The notes under the pieces were generated by a model. That model saw nothing but the letters and a program-made list of their open reading frames with translations, was not told the origin of the DNA and made no database searches. From positions 124,001 through 188,000 of the forward strand of contig JAUXYA010000011.1 in assembly GCA_030684405.1 (NCBI GenBank): a stretch of DNA of 64,000 nucleotides, in the 5' to 3' direction. The translations under genes and the position numbers were made by a program. Positions 36,849-45,362 of the stretch are shown in pieces (positions within the stretch are counted from its first letter, which is position 1; every line of letters begins with the position of its first letter). This stretch comes from Burkholderiales bacterium. GTDB lineage: Bacteria > Pseudomonadota > Gammaproteobacteria > Burkholderiales > SG8-41.

Positions 36849-38015
36849 TCAAAACGACCGCGGCATACCCAGAATATGTTCCCCGACATACGACAGGATC
36901 AGATTAGTCGAAATCGGCGCCACCTGATACAGCCGTGTCTCGCGGAACTTGCGTTCGACGTCGTATTCCGCAGCGAAACCGAAACCCCCGTGGGTCTGCA
37001 GACAGGCGTTGGCCGCTTCCCATGACGCATCCGCCGCCAGCAGCTTGGCCATGTTGGCTTCGGCACCGCAGGGCTGTTTGGCATCAAACAGCGCCGCCGA
37101 CTTGTAACGCATCAGGTTTGCGGCTTCGACGTTGACATAGCTGCGTGCGATCGGGAACTGCACACCCTGGTTCTGGCCGATGGGACGGTCGAAGACGACG
37201 CGCTCTTTCGCGTATTTCGTCGCGCGGTCGATGAACCAGTAGCCGTCGCCGATGCATTCGGCGGCGATCAGGATGCGCTCGGCATTCAGCCCGTCAAGGA
37301 TGTACTTGAAACCCTTGCCTTCCTCGCCGATCAGGTTCTCGGCCGGCACTTCGAGGTTGTCGATGAACAGCTGGTTGGTTTCGTGATTGACCATGTTGCG
37401 GATCGGTTTTACTTCCAAGCCCTTGCCGATCGCGTCGCGCAGGTCGACGATGAATATCGACATGCCTTCGGATTTTTTCTTGACCTGGTCCAGCGGCGTG
37501 GTGCGCGCGAGCAGGATCATCAGTTCGGAATGCTGGATGCGCGAAATCCACACCTTCTGGCCGTTGACCACGTATTTGTCGCCTTTTTTGACGGCGACGG
37601 TCTTGATCTTGGTGGTGTCGGTGCCGGCGGTGGGTTCGGTGACGCCCATCGACTGCAGGCGCAGTTCGCCGGTGGCGATTTTCGGCAGGTATTTCTGTTT
37701 CTGCTCGGCCGAACCGTGGCGCAGCAGCGTGCCCATGTTGTACATCTGGCCATGGCAGGCGCCGGAGTTGCCGCCACTGCGGTTGATCTCTTCCATGATG
37801 ATCGAGGCTTCGGTCAGGGAGAGGCCCGAGCCGCCGAATTCCTCGGGGATCAATGCGGACAGCCAGCCGGCCTCGGTCAGCGCGGTGACAAAGGCTTCGG
37901 GGTAACCGCGCGCCTCGTCGATCTGCTGCCAGTAGGCATTGTCGAACTGGTTGCACACGGCGCGCACGCCATCGCGCAGGTCGGTGTAATCGGTGGGTTG
38001 AGGGATGGAGAGCAT
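36849..38015 (-). CDS. Acyl-CoA dehydrogenase
   Basis: 388 residues with the family layout: an N-terminal helical domain (LTEAGWLSALIPEEFGGSG), a middle beta domain (LQSMGVTEPTAGTDTTKI; KVWISRI) and a C-terminal helical domain (QTHGGFGFAAEYDVERKFRE). FAD-dependent alpha,beta-dehydrogenation of an acyl-CoA is expected. The stop sits beside an AT-rich motif. It starts before GC-rich repeats and is not closely operonic with neighbours. Chain specificity is unknown. Confidence 0.95.
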   Translation of the reverse strand: MLSIPQPTDYTDLRDGVRAVCNQFDNAYWQQIDEARGYPEAFVTALTEAGWLSALIPEEFGGSGLSLTEASIIMEEINRSGGNSGACHGQMYNMGTLLRHGSAEQKQKYLPKIATGELRLQSMGVTEPTAGTDTTKIKTVAVKKGDKYVVNGQKVWISRIQHSELMILLARTTPLDQVKKKSEGMSIFIVDLRDAIGKGLEVKPIRNMVNHETNQLFIDNLEVPAENLIGEEGKGFKYILDGLNAERILIAAECIGDGYWFIDRATKYAKERVVFDRPIGQNQGVQFPIARSYVNVEAANLMRYKSAALFDAKQPCGAEANMAKLLAADASWEAANACLQTHGGFGFAAEYDVERKFRETRLYQVAPISTNLILSYVGEHILGMPRSF

Positions 38016-38078
38016 GGATTGGCCTGAGTCTGGTGAAATAAGCAGTTACGTTATGCCAGCTGGCCTCTGCAACCACAC

Positions 38079-38186
38079 TCCCTCTCCCTACCGCTTGGTG
38101 GGGAGAGGGTTGGGGTGAGGGGCAACAACAGGCGCCGTCGCAACCCCTCACCCTAACCCTCTCCCCGTAATAACGGGGAGAGGGAA
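38079..38186. repeat. GC-rich intergenic repeat cluster, copy 3
   Basis: Two head-to-head units (CCCTCTCCCTACCGC...GGGGAGAGGG and CCCCTCACCCTAACCC...GGGGAGAGGG) joined by GGGGCAACAACAGGCG form large inverted repeats between the divergent acyl-CoA dehydrogenase and decarboxylase genes. The rest of this 298-bp gap holds no gene. Confidence 0.85.
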
Positions 38187-38313
38187 CCAAAACCAGAGGG
38201 GCAGCAGAGGCTGGGATTTTCACCCGATTATAAAGGATGGACTTCCGAACGCCTTTGCATTGGAAGGCATACGTAATCGTTTTACACTCGGGGGCCCGCA
38301 ACAAGGAGCTACC

Positions 38314-38850
38314 GTGCAAACCGACAAGCAAACCCGCGCCACCGTGTGGCCGGACCAGATTTACGACGTCCTCAAGGACGCCGGCGTCACCCAGGTGGCC
38401 TATGTCCCTGACGCCGGCCACGCCAAACTGATCAACCGCTGCCATGCCGACAAGTCCATGCGCGCGGTGTCGCTGACCACCGAGGAGGAAGGTGTCGCGA
38501 TGCTCGCCGGCGCCTGGATGGGCGGCGCCAAGGGCGTGCTGCTGATGCAATCGAGCGGCGTCGGCAACTGCATCAACATGCTGTCGCTGTTCGAGGAATG
38601 CCGGCTGCCGCTGCTGATGATCGTCACCATGCGCGGTGTCTGGGGCGAGTTCAATCCCTGGCAGGTGCCGATGGGCGGCAGCACCGCCGCGGCGCTGGAG
38701 AACGCCGGCGTGATCGTGCATTCGGCGGATCGCGCCGAGGACATCAGGGAAACCGTTCACGCTTCCGCCACCCTCGCCTTCAATACCCAACGCCCGGTCG
38801 CGGTGCTGATCCAGCAAAGGGTCATAGGCTTCAAGAACTGGAGCAAATAA
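38314..38850 (+). CDS. Thiamine-diphosphate decarboxylase, alpha (PYR-type) subunit, ComD/sulfopyruvate or phosphonopyruvate decarboxylase-like
   Basis: 178 residues from the GTG at 38314, supported by an AAGGAG ribosome site 5 bases upstream; a longer open frame to 38260 lacks one. The N-terminal pyrimidine-binding domain has the catalytic glutamate region (LTTEEEGVAMLAGAWMGGAKG) and VLLMQSSGVGN. The beta subunit starts 2 bases downstream. Together they resemble the two halves of sulfopyruvate decarboxylase. The actual 2-oxo acid substrate is uncertain. Confidence 0.85.
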   Translation: MQTDKQTRATVWPDQIYDVLKDAGVTQVAYVPDAGHAKLINRCHADKSMRAVSLTTEEEGVAMLAGAWMGGAKGVLLMQSSGVGNCINMLSLFEECRLPLLMIVTMRGVWGEFNPWQVPMGGSTAAALENAGVIVHSADRAEDIRETVHASATLAFNTQRPVAVLIQQRVIGFKNWSK

Positions 38851-38852
38851 AC

Positions 38853-39452
38853 ATGGCCGCAAAAAAATCTGCAGAACTCGACCGCCGCAAGGTCGTCGCC
38901 GCCCTCCTCGCCGAACGCGGCGACGCGCTGGTCGTCACCGGGCTTGGCTCGCCGACCTACGATGCCTATGCCGCGGGCGACCACGACCTAAACTTCTATC
39001 TCTGGGGCGCGATGGGTGGCGCGGCGATGGCCGGCCTCGGCCTGGCACTCGCACAGCCGAAACGCCGCGTGCTGGTGATCACCGGCGACGGCGAGATGCT
39101 GATGGGCATCGGGTCACTCGCCACCATCGCCTGCGAAGCGCCGAAGAACCTCGTGATCGCCGTCATCAACAACGGCCACTACGGCGAGACGGGCATGCAG
39201 CGCGCGCACACCGCGCGCGGCGTCGATCTCACCGGCATTGCGAAGGCCGCCGGTTTCAAGTCTGCAGCGACGATCGACAGCATGGCCGGCGTGCAGCGCT
39301 GGCTATCGGAGTGCCATGGCAAGACAGGACCGGTGTTCGCCGACATCAAGGTCTCCGCCGATCCGGCGCCGATGCGCTTGCCGCTGCGGGATGGCACGGC
39401 GATCAAGTATCGGTTTCGGACGGCACTGTTGGGTTCAAAAGCACTAGAGTGA
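38853..39452 (+). CDS. Thiamine-diphosphate decarboxylase, beta (PP-type) subunit, ComE-like
   Basis: 199 residues from the ATG at 38853. The thiamine-diphosphate motif GDGEMLMGIGSL...NNGHYGETG (GDG...NN pattern) is intact (about residues 73-115). It lies 2 bases after the alpha subunit stop, so the pair is cotranscribed and probably forms a heteromeric enzyme. The aldehyde dehydrogenase at 40069 lies downstream on the same strand and could oxidise the aldehyde product. Confidence 0.88.
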   Translation: MAAKKSAELDRRKVVAALLAERGDALVVTGLGSPTYDAYAAGDHDLNFYLWGAMGGAAMAGLGLALAQPKRRVLVITGDGEMLMGIGSLATIACEAPKNLVIAVINNGHYGETGMQRAHTARGVDLTGIAKAAGFKSAATIDSMAGVQRWLSECHGKTGPVFADIKVSADPAPMRLPLRDGTAIKYRFRTALLGSKALE

Positions 39453-39524
39453 AGAGATGGTGATCGCCCCTCGCCCCAATCTGCATGCCCTCTTGGCATT
39501 TGGGATATGACTTGCTTTCGTGGT

Positions 39525-39655
39525 TTCCCCACACCCCAGCCCACACCCCGTAAGACTACGGGGAGAGGGAGTTTGGTTTATCCCCTCTCCCCATCTCTTG
39601 ATGGGGAGACAAGGGAACACTTGAAGCGAAGCAGGGTTAGGGTGAGGGGCAACCC
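39525..39655. repeat. GC-rich intergenic repeat cluster, copy 4
   Basis: Units of the CCCTCTCCCC/GGGGAGAGGG type followed by GGAACACTTGAAGCGAAGC and GGGTTAGGGTGAGGGGCAAC, directly before the DUF559 gene. Adjacent copies occur at 40003. Confidence 0.85.
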
Positions 39656-40057
39656 TTGAAGGGAAATTCACAGCGTGGCAAAACCTTCGCGCGTAACCTC
39701 AGAAAATCCGAAACCGATGCCGAGCGCAAAATCTGGCAGCAGCTGCGCGGTCACAGCCTGAAAGGCGCCAAGTTTCGCCGCCAGCACCCCGTCGGACCTT
39801 ATATCGTTGATTTTATTTGCATAAATGAAAAACTGATCATCGAGCTCGATGGCAGTCAGCATCAGCAGCATCAGGACTACGATGCGGAGCGCACGGCGTT
39901 TCTGGAGCAGGCGGGGTATCGGGTGCTGCGGTTTTGGGATAACGACGTGTTATTGCGAACCGAAAGCGTGATGCAGGCAATATTTGATGCCATTTTGGTT
40001 TCCCCTCACCCCAACCCTCTCCCCACTAACGTGGAGAGAGGGAGTTCCAACGATTGA
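39656..40057 (+). CDS. DUF559 endonuclease-like protein (Vsr fold) with repeat-encoded tail
   Basis: 133 residues; the start at 39656 is TTG, so the exact N-terminus is uncertain. The core RNLRKSETDAERKIWQQLRG...KFRRQHPVGPYIVDFIC...LIIELDGSQH...RVLRFWDNDVL fits DUF559/Vsr-like nucleases, with the D, E-x-D and following residues of the PD-(D/E)xK fold. The last 20 or so residues (VSPHPNPLPTNVERGSS region) are translated from a GC-rich repeat. The gene is bracketed by repeats on both sides, as if mobilised with them. Confidence 0.72.
   Translation: MKGNSQRGKTFARNLRKSETDAERKIWQQLRGHSLKGAKFRRQHPVGPYIVDFICINEKLIIELDGSQHQQHQDYDAERTAFLEQAGYRVLRFWDNDVLLRTESVMQAIFDAILVSPHPNPLPTNVERGSSND
40003..40043. 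repeat. GC-rich intergenic repeat, copy 5
   Basis: CCCTCACCCCAACCC...TCCCC and GTGGAGAGAGGGAG form a hairpin overlapping the 3' end of the DUF559 gene and lying just before the aldehyde dehydrogenase start. Confidence 0.8.
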
Positions 40058-40068
40058 AAGCAGCCGGA

Positions 40069-41568
40069 ATGAATACACCTACTGAATCCCTCAAGAAATA
40101 CCGCATGTTCATCGGCGGCGAGTGGGGCGACGCCGCTTCCGGCGAGACCTTCCCCAGTGACAACCCGTTCACCGCTCAGCCCTGGGCGCTGATCCCCCGT
40201 GCGGGCAAAGTCGATGTCGAACGCGCGGTCGAGGCAGCGCACAAGGCACTGACCACCGGCGAATGGCCGAAGTGCAATGCCACGAAACGCGGTGCGCTGC
40301 TGCGCAGGCTCGGCGACCTGATCACCGAACACTCGCAGTCGCTGGCGGAAACCGAAGTGCGCGACAACGGCAAGCTGTGGGCGGAGATGAGCGCGCAGAC
40401 GGCCTACATGGCGCAGTGGTACTACTACTTCGGCGGCCTCGCCGACAAGATCGAGGGCGCGGTGCTGCCAATCGACAAGCCCGACACTTTCAACTACACG
40501 CGTTACGAGCCGATCGGCGTGGTGGCGATGATCATTCCCTGGAATTCGCCGCTGCTGCTGCTGGCCTGGAAACTGGCGCCGGCACTCGCCGCCGGCAACA
40601 CCGTGGTGATCAAGCCTTCGGAATACACCTCGGCCTCGGCGCTGGAGTTCATGAAGCTGATCGAGGCCGCGGGTTTCCCGCCGGGCGTGGTCAACGTGGT
40701 GACCGGCTTCGGCGCTGAGGTCGGCATGCCGCTGGTCGAACACCCGAAAGTCGCCAAGGTGGCCTTCACCGGCTCGGATGCCACCGGCCAGCGCATCTAC
40801 GAAGCCGCGGCAAAAAACCTCAAGCGTGTCAGCATGGAACTGGGCGGCAAGTCGCCGAACATCGTGTTCGATGACGCACGGATCGACAACGCGGTGAAGG
40901 GCGTGATCTCCGGCATCTTCGCCGCCACGGGGCAAACCTGCATCGCCGGTTCACGCCTGCTGGTGCAGCGTTCGATCCACGACGAGTTCGTCGACAAACT
41001 GGTGGCACTGGCGAAGACCGCAAAAATGGGCAATCCGATGGAAGCCACCACCCAGGTCGGCCCGGTCACCAACGCGCCGCAGTATGAAAAAATCCTGCAC
41101 TACATCGACGTCGCAAAAAAGGAAGGTGCTCAGGCCGTGCTCGGCGGCGGCCCGGCGAAACGCCCGGAATGCGGCAACGGCTGGTTTGTAGAGCCGACGA
41201 TTTTCACCGGCGTCGACAACGGCATGCGCATCGCGCAGGAGGAAGTGTTCGGGCCGGTGCTGTCGGTGATTCCCTTCGACGATGAAGAGGAGGCAATCGC
41301 AATCGGCAACGATGTGGTCTACGGACTCGCCGCCGGCGTGTGGACGCAGGACATGCGCCGCGCCTTCCTGATGAGCGAGAAACTGCAGGCCGGCACGGTG
41401 TGGGTCAACACCTACCGCGCGGTGTCCTTCATGTCGCCCTTTGGGGGCTACAAGCGTTCGGGCATCGGGCGCGAAAGCGGGCAGGACATGATTTACGAGT
41501 ACCTGCAGACCAAGAGCGTGTGGATTTCCACGGCGACCGAGGTACCGAATCCTTTCGTGTTGCGCTAA
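40069..41568 (+). CDS. NAD(P)-dependent aldehyde dehydrogenase
   Basis: 499 residues from the ATG at 40069 (an upstream TTG at 40054 is less likely). The catalytic glutamate region SMELGGKSPN (about residue 262) and cysteine motif GQTCIAGSR (about residue 296) are present, with PWNSPLLLLAWKLAPALAAGN for cofactor binding. It follows the decarboxylase pair and is closed by a terminator at 41734-41760. Aldehyde substrate unknown. Confidence 0.95.
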   Translation: MNTPTESLKKYRMFIGGEWGDAASGETFPSDNPFTAQPWALIPRAGKVDVERAVEAAHKALTTGEWPKCNATKRGALLRRLGDLITEHSQSLAETEVRDNGKLWAEMSAQTAYMAQWYYYFGGLADKIEGAVLPIDKPDTFNYTRYEPIGVVAMIIPWNSPLLLLAWKLAPALAAGNTVVIKPSEYTSASALEFMKLIEAAGFPPGVVNVVTGFGAEVGMPLVEHPKVAKVAFTGSDATGQRIYEAAAKNLKRVSMELGGKSPNIVFDDARIDNAVKGVISGIFAATGQTCIAGSRLLVQRSIHDEFVDKLVALAKTAKMGNPMEATTQVGPVTNAPQYEKILHYIDVAKKEGAQAVLGGGPAKRPECGNGWFVEPTIFTGVDNGMRIAQEEVFGPVLSVIPFDDEEEAIAIGNDVVYGLAAGVWTQDMRRAFLMSEKLQAGTVWVNTYRAVSFMSPFGGYKRSGIGRESGQDMIYEYLQTKSVWISTATEVPNPFVLR

Positions 41569-41572
41569 CCCC

Positions 41573-41708
41573 CTTTATTCCCTCTCCCTACGCCTTCGTG
41601 GGGAGAAGTCCAAGGTCAAGGGAACACTTGGAGCGAAGCAGAGGGGCAACAACCAGCATTTGCACCGCCCCTCACCCTGCCCTCTCCCCGCTCAGGCGGG
41701 GAGAGGGT
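41573..41708. repeat. GC-rich intergenic repeat cluster, copy 6
   Basis: Two units (CCCTCTCCCTACGCC...GGGGAGAAG with the tail GGAACACTTGGAGCGAAGC, and CCCCTCACCCTGCCCTCTCCCC...GGGGAGAGGG) directly follow the aldehyde dehydrogenase stop. Confidence 0.85.
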
Positions 41709-41733
41709 AAAAATCATAAAACCTTGGAACAAC

Positions 41734-41760
41734 AAAAAAGGGCGCCGCAGCGCCCTTTTT
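41734..41760. terminator. Bidirectional rho-independent terminator
   Basis: A-run, stem AAAAAGGGCGC / GCGCCCTTTTT with a 4-base loop (CGCA). It lies between the convergent aldehyde dehydrogenase (+) and GST (-) genes, so it can stop both. Confidence 0.88.
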
Positions 41761-41780
41761 CTTCGAAACTGAGCATGACC

Positions 41781-42404
41781 TCAGGCCGCAGGCGGAACAA
41801 ATCCCGGCGGCTGTGTTTCGACGAAGGACGGCCGCGCATGCACGCCGGCGGCCCATTTCGCCAGCTTCGGCGCGCGGCTGCGCCAGTCGTTGGGGTAGCG
41901 GAAGTCGGTGTACTGCAGCGCCACGCCCATCACGATGTCGGCGAGGCCGAAACGGTTGCCGAGCAGGAACTCATTGCCCTCTTTCAGGGTTTTCTCGGCA
42001 AGGTCGATCGCGCGGTCTATGCGCTTCTCCTCGCGCTCCTTTTTCTCCGCCATCTGCATGTTTTCAGGGCGGCGGTTCTCGAAGACGCGGGCGATGCCGG
42101 CGTCGATGATGCCGTTGCCCAGCGCCTGCCACCACTGCGACTGCCAGTAGCCGGCAGGATCGCGCGGGTTGAAGGACTTGCCGTCAGCATGGTCGAGGTA
42201 ATGCACCACCAACTGGGATTCAAACATATAGCTGTCGGCGCCGATCTCCAGAACGGGGACCTTGGACAGCGGGTTTTTAACGATGATCGGGCTGTCGTCG
42301 GTCCAGGGATCCTCGACAACAAACTCGACTTGCATGCTTTTTTCATGGATCAGCACGCGCGCCTTGCGCACGTACGGCGATGTGGGTGAACCGTAAAGCT
42401 TCAT
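41781..42404 (-). CDS. Glutathione S-transferase family protein
   Basis: 207 residues from the ATG at 42404 (MKLYGSPTSPYVRKARVL). The thioredoxin-fold N-terminus has the S/P-x-x-x-R motif region (SPTSPYVRK) and VPVLEIGADSYMFESQLVVHYLD, the glutathione-binding cis-proline and ES pair. A helical C-terminal domain follows. A longer open frame adds 10 residues of no conserved value. Detoxification or a maleylacetoacetate-isomerase-like role cannot be told apart. Confidence 0.92.
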   Translation of the reverse strand: MKLYGSPTSPYVRKARVLIHEKSMQVEFVVEDPWTDDSPIIVKNPLSKVPVLEIGADSYMFESQLVVHYLDHADGKSFNPRDPAGYWQSQWWQALGNGIIDAGIARVFENRRPENMQMAEKKEREEKRIDRAIDLAEKTLKEGNEFLLGNRFGLADIVMGVALQYTDFRYPNDWRSRAPKLAKWAAGVHARPSFVETQPPGFVPPAA

Positions 42405-42563
42405 GGTGTTGCAACTCCCTCGGTGGGTGGCCAAAGCGCGATTTTAACAGGCCGGCGGCGAGCCCTGCTTTTACGTCAATCCGCAACATGGAATGTCGCT
42501 TTATCGGGGGCAGGCACGCTGCTACCATCAATGGGTCCATTTTGTGCAACAGCGGAAAGAATC

Positions 42564-43475
42564 ATGATCACCGTCACCAAACTCGGCAAACACATCGGTG
42601 CCGCCATTACCGGCGTCGACCTCTCGCAACCCCTCGACGATCACACTTTCGCCCAGGTCAGCCAGGCTTTCTTTGACAACGAGGTCGCCGTGTTTCCCGG
42701 CCAGAAGCTGACGCCGGATCAGCAGATTGCCTTCACCCGGCGTTTCGGCGTGCTCGAGCATCATGTACGCAAGGAAGCGCGGCTTGGCGACCATCCGGAA
42801 ATCTTCATCCTCTCCAACAAGCTGGATGCGCAAGGCAAAGCGATCGGCGCCCAGGATGCCGGCCGCTTCTGGCACAGCGATCTGTCGTACAAGACCCAAC
42901 CCAGCCTGCTGTCGGCGCTCTACGCGATCGAAATTCCGTTCAAGGATGGCAAGCCGCTGGGCGACACCCATTTTGCCAGCAGCACGGCTGCCTACAATGC
43001 TTTGCCCGACGACCTGAAGCAGAAACTCGCCGGACTGAAGAACATCCACAGCTACCGCGATTACCGTCTGAAGAATTACGCCGCCCAGCAGAAGGACGAG
43101 CGGCTCGGCATCCGCACCGTACAGGAACACGCGCCGACACCGGAGCAGTTGGCCAGCGTGCCTGACATGGCAACGCCCGTGGTGCGCGTGCACCCGGTGA
43201 CCGGCCGCAAGGGACTGTTCGTCAACGAGGGGCATACTTCCCATATGCACGACATGCCGCTCGATGAAGGCGACGCCCTTCTGCGCCGACTCTACGATCA
43301 CATCATTCAGCCTGAATTCATCTACACCCACCACTGGACGCCCGGCGACCTGCTGATGTGGGACAACATCGCCGTCCAGCACAAGGCCACCTTCGATTAC
43401 GATCCGCTGCCGCGTCTGCTCTACCGCACGACCGTGCGCGGACCGGCGGTGACCGACTCGATCGTGCTGCAATGA
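42564..43475 (+). CDS. TauD/TfdA-family Fe(II)/2-oxoglutarate-dependent dioxygenase
   Basis: 303 residues from the ATG at 42564; the open frame upstream starts in non-conserved DNA. The iron-binding facial triad is visible as H-x-D in FWHSDLSY (about residue 107) and the distal histidine in NIAVQHKATFDY (about residue 273), followed by the 2-oxoglutarate arginine in LLYRTTVRG. The stop overlaps the AtuA-family start by ATGA, implying a coupled operon. The family hydroxylates taurine, sulfonates or aromatic acids; substrate unknown. Confidence 0.93.
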   Translation: MITVTKLGKHIGAAITGVDLSQPLDDHTFAQVSQAFFDNEVAVFPGQKLTPDQQIAFTRRFGVLEHHVRKEARLGDHPEIFILSNKLDAQGKAIGAQDAGRFWHSDLSYKTQPSLLSALYAIEIPFKDGKPLGDTHFASSTAAYNALPDDLKQKLAGLKNIHSYRDYRLKNYAAQQKDERLGIRTVQEHAPTPEQLASVPDMATPVVRVHPVTGRKGLFVNEGHTSHMHDMPLDEGDALLRRLYDHIIQPEFIYTHHWTPGDLLMWDNIAVQHKATFDYDPLPRLLYRTTVRGPAVTDSIVLQ

Positions 43476-44839
43476 AGGAAATCCGCGTCCTCTCGGCCAC
43501 CGGCATCCTCGGCTCGGGTTTTCGCGAGGAGACTCTGAAGCGGGCGATGGGGCTGAAGCCCGATTTCATCGGCGCTGACTGCGGTTCCACCGACCCCGGC
43601 CCCCACCACCTCGGTTCCGGCGAACCGCAGTTCTCCGACGCCGCCTGCAAACGCGACCTGCGCTTGATGATCATGGCGGCACGCGCGGCGAAGATTCCGG
43701 TGCTTGTCGGTTCGGCGATGACCGCCGGCACCGATGCGCAACTCGAACGCCTCGCCGGAATCGCCCGCGAGATCGCGCGCGAGGAAAAACTCAGTTTCAA
43801 GATGGCGACCATCGCCTCCGAGCAGGACAAGGCTTATCTGAAGAAGCGCCTGAAGGAAGGCCGCATCAAGCCGCTGGCCAATGCGCCGCAGTTTGACGAA
43901 GGCGTGATCGATCGCAGCAGCCATATCGTCGGCATGTGCGGCGCCGAGCCCTATATCGAAGCCCTGCAGAACGGCGCCGATGTGGTCATTGCCGGCCGTT
44001 CCAGCGACACCTCGATCTTCGCCGCAATGCCGGTGATGAAGGGTTTCAATCCGGCGACCGTCTGGCACATGGCGAAAATCATGGAATGCGGAGCTGCCAG
44101 CGTGGTGCTGCGCAAGTATCCGGACTGCAATTTTGCGATCGTCACCGATGACCATTTCATCATCGAGCCGCCGAACCCGGATTACCGCTGCGACCCGGCC
44201 AGCGTGGCCTCGCACAACCTCTACGAGAACTCGACGCCCTACGAACTGGTCGAGCCCTCCGGCGTGCTCAACACCGTCAATGCGCGTTACGAAGCCATTT
44301 CAGACCGCGCAGTGAAGGTCTCCGGCAGCACCTTCAGGAAGGCGGAGCGTTACACCATCAAGCTCGAGGGTGCTGAACTCGCCGGCTACCAGAGCATCGT
44401 GCTGGGCTCGGTGCGCGACCCGATCATCCTGCGCCAGTTCGATCACTGGCTGGAGAACCTGGTCAAGGCGGCGCGCGACCGCATCCGCGCGGTGATGGGT
44501 GAATCGATCGACAGCCAGTACCGGCTCGACATTCGCCAGTTTGGCCGCAACGCGGCGATGGGCGTACTGGAGCCGGACATGAGCATCGGCCACGAAGTCG
44601 GCCTGCTGTTCCAGATCACCGCACCGACGCAAAAACTGGCGAACTCTCTGGCCAAATCCCTGAGCCACATCGCCGTGCACTACCCGGTGCCGGAGTGGAC
44701 GGGCCTGATCACCTCGGTCGCCTTCCCCTACTCCCCCGCCGAAATCGACAAGGGCGCGAGTTACCGCTTCAACATGAACCATGTGGTCGAGCCGGATTCG
44801 CCGCTGGAGATGTTCCGCATCGCATACGAACAGGTGTGA
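43472..44839 (+). CDS. AtuA-family protein (acyclic terpene utilization, DUF1446)
   Basis: 455 residues beginning MKEIRVLSATGILGSGF, typical of AtuA/DUF1446 proteins. Conserved stretches FIGADCGSTDPGPHHLG (about residue 33) and ADVVIAGRSSDTSIFA (about residue 170) are recognisable. AtuA is encoded in terpene catabolic clusters, but its reaction is not established. It overlaps the TauD-like gene by 4 bases and is followed 2 bases after its stop by DUF4387, a pairing seen repeatedly. Confidence 0.93.
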   Translation: MKEIRVLSATGILGSGFREETLKRAMGLKPDFIGADCGSTDPGPHHLGSGEPQFSDAACKRDLRLMIMAARAAKIPVLVGSAMTAGTDAQLERLAGIAREIAREEKLSFKMATIASEQDKAYLKKRLKEGRIKPLANAPQFDEGVIDRSSHIVGMCGAEPYIEALQNGADVVIAGRSSDTSIFAAMPVMKGFNPATVWHMAKIMECGAASVVLRKYPDCNFAIVTDDHFIIEPPNPDYRCDPASVASHNLYENSTPYELVEPSGVLNTVNARYEAISDRAVKVSGSTFRKAERYTIKLEGAELAGYQSIVLGSVRDPIILRQFDHWLENLVKAARDRIRAVMGESIDSQYRLDIRQFGRNAAMGVLEPDMSIGHEVGLLFQITAPTQKLANSLAKSLSHIAVHYPVPEWTGLITSVAFPYSPAEIDKGASYRFNMNHVVEPDSPLEMFRIAYEQV

Positions 44840-44841
44840 AC

Positions 44842-45153
44842 ATGACAAAACTCTGGCAGGTCACCAAACTCATCCGCAGCAAGAATTCCGGCCCCTTCGA
44901 ACTGACCTTCGACGTCATTTTCAAGGAGCGCGCGGTCTACGAGAAAGTCCGTGACGCCAAGCTGATCAATGCCGACTGGTTCGCCAAAACCTACCGCCTG
45001 AAACCCGAAGTCGTCGCCATCATCAACTACGACGCTGCCAACGCGATCAAGATCACCATCCCACGGCCGGTGATTTCGGGAGACATCAACGACGGCGATG
45101 TATTTGGCGGGCAGCAGTACGGGCCGCTGGTGGATCTCGAGGTGCCGGCCTGA
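44842..45153 (+). CDS. DUF4387 domain-containing protein
   Basis: 103 residues from the ATG at 44842. KLIRSKNSGPFELTFDVIF followed by INYDAANAIKITIPRP and GDVFGGQQYGPL matches DUF4387, a family found next to AtuA-type proteins. Probably a partner subunit in the same reaction. It lies 2 bases after the AtuA stop, so cotranscription is likely. Function unknown. Confidence 0.92.
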   Translation: MTKLWQVTKLIRSKNSGPFELTFDVIFKERAVYEKVRDAKLINADWFAKTYRLKPEVVAIINYDAANAIKITIPRPVISGDINDGDVFGGQQYGPLVDLEVPA

Positions 45154-45165
45154 ACAGGCTTGCAC

Positions 45166-45330
45166 CTTCGCAGCCCCTCTGCTTCGCTACAAGTGTGCCC
45201 TTGACCACCGCCCTCTCCCCGAAAGACTTCGGGGAGAGGGTATCGTTAAGCATGAACTGTTCAGTCAGTCAGCCACCGCCCTGCTCCCTCGCCCCGCAAT
45301 GCGGGGAGAGGGTTGGGGTGAGGGGTAACC
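45166..45330. repeat. GC-rich intergenic repeat cluster, copy 7
   Basis: Units of the CCCTCTCCCCGAAAGAC...GGGGAGAGGG and CTCCCTCGCCCCGCAATG...GGGGAGAGGG kinds, with the GGGTTGGGGTGAGGGG tail, fill most of the gap between the DUF4387 and EthD-like genes. Confidence 0.85.
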
Positions 45331-45362
45331 CCTGACCTCTATTTTTTCAGGATTTTTTTAAC

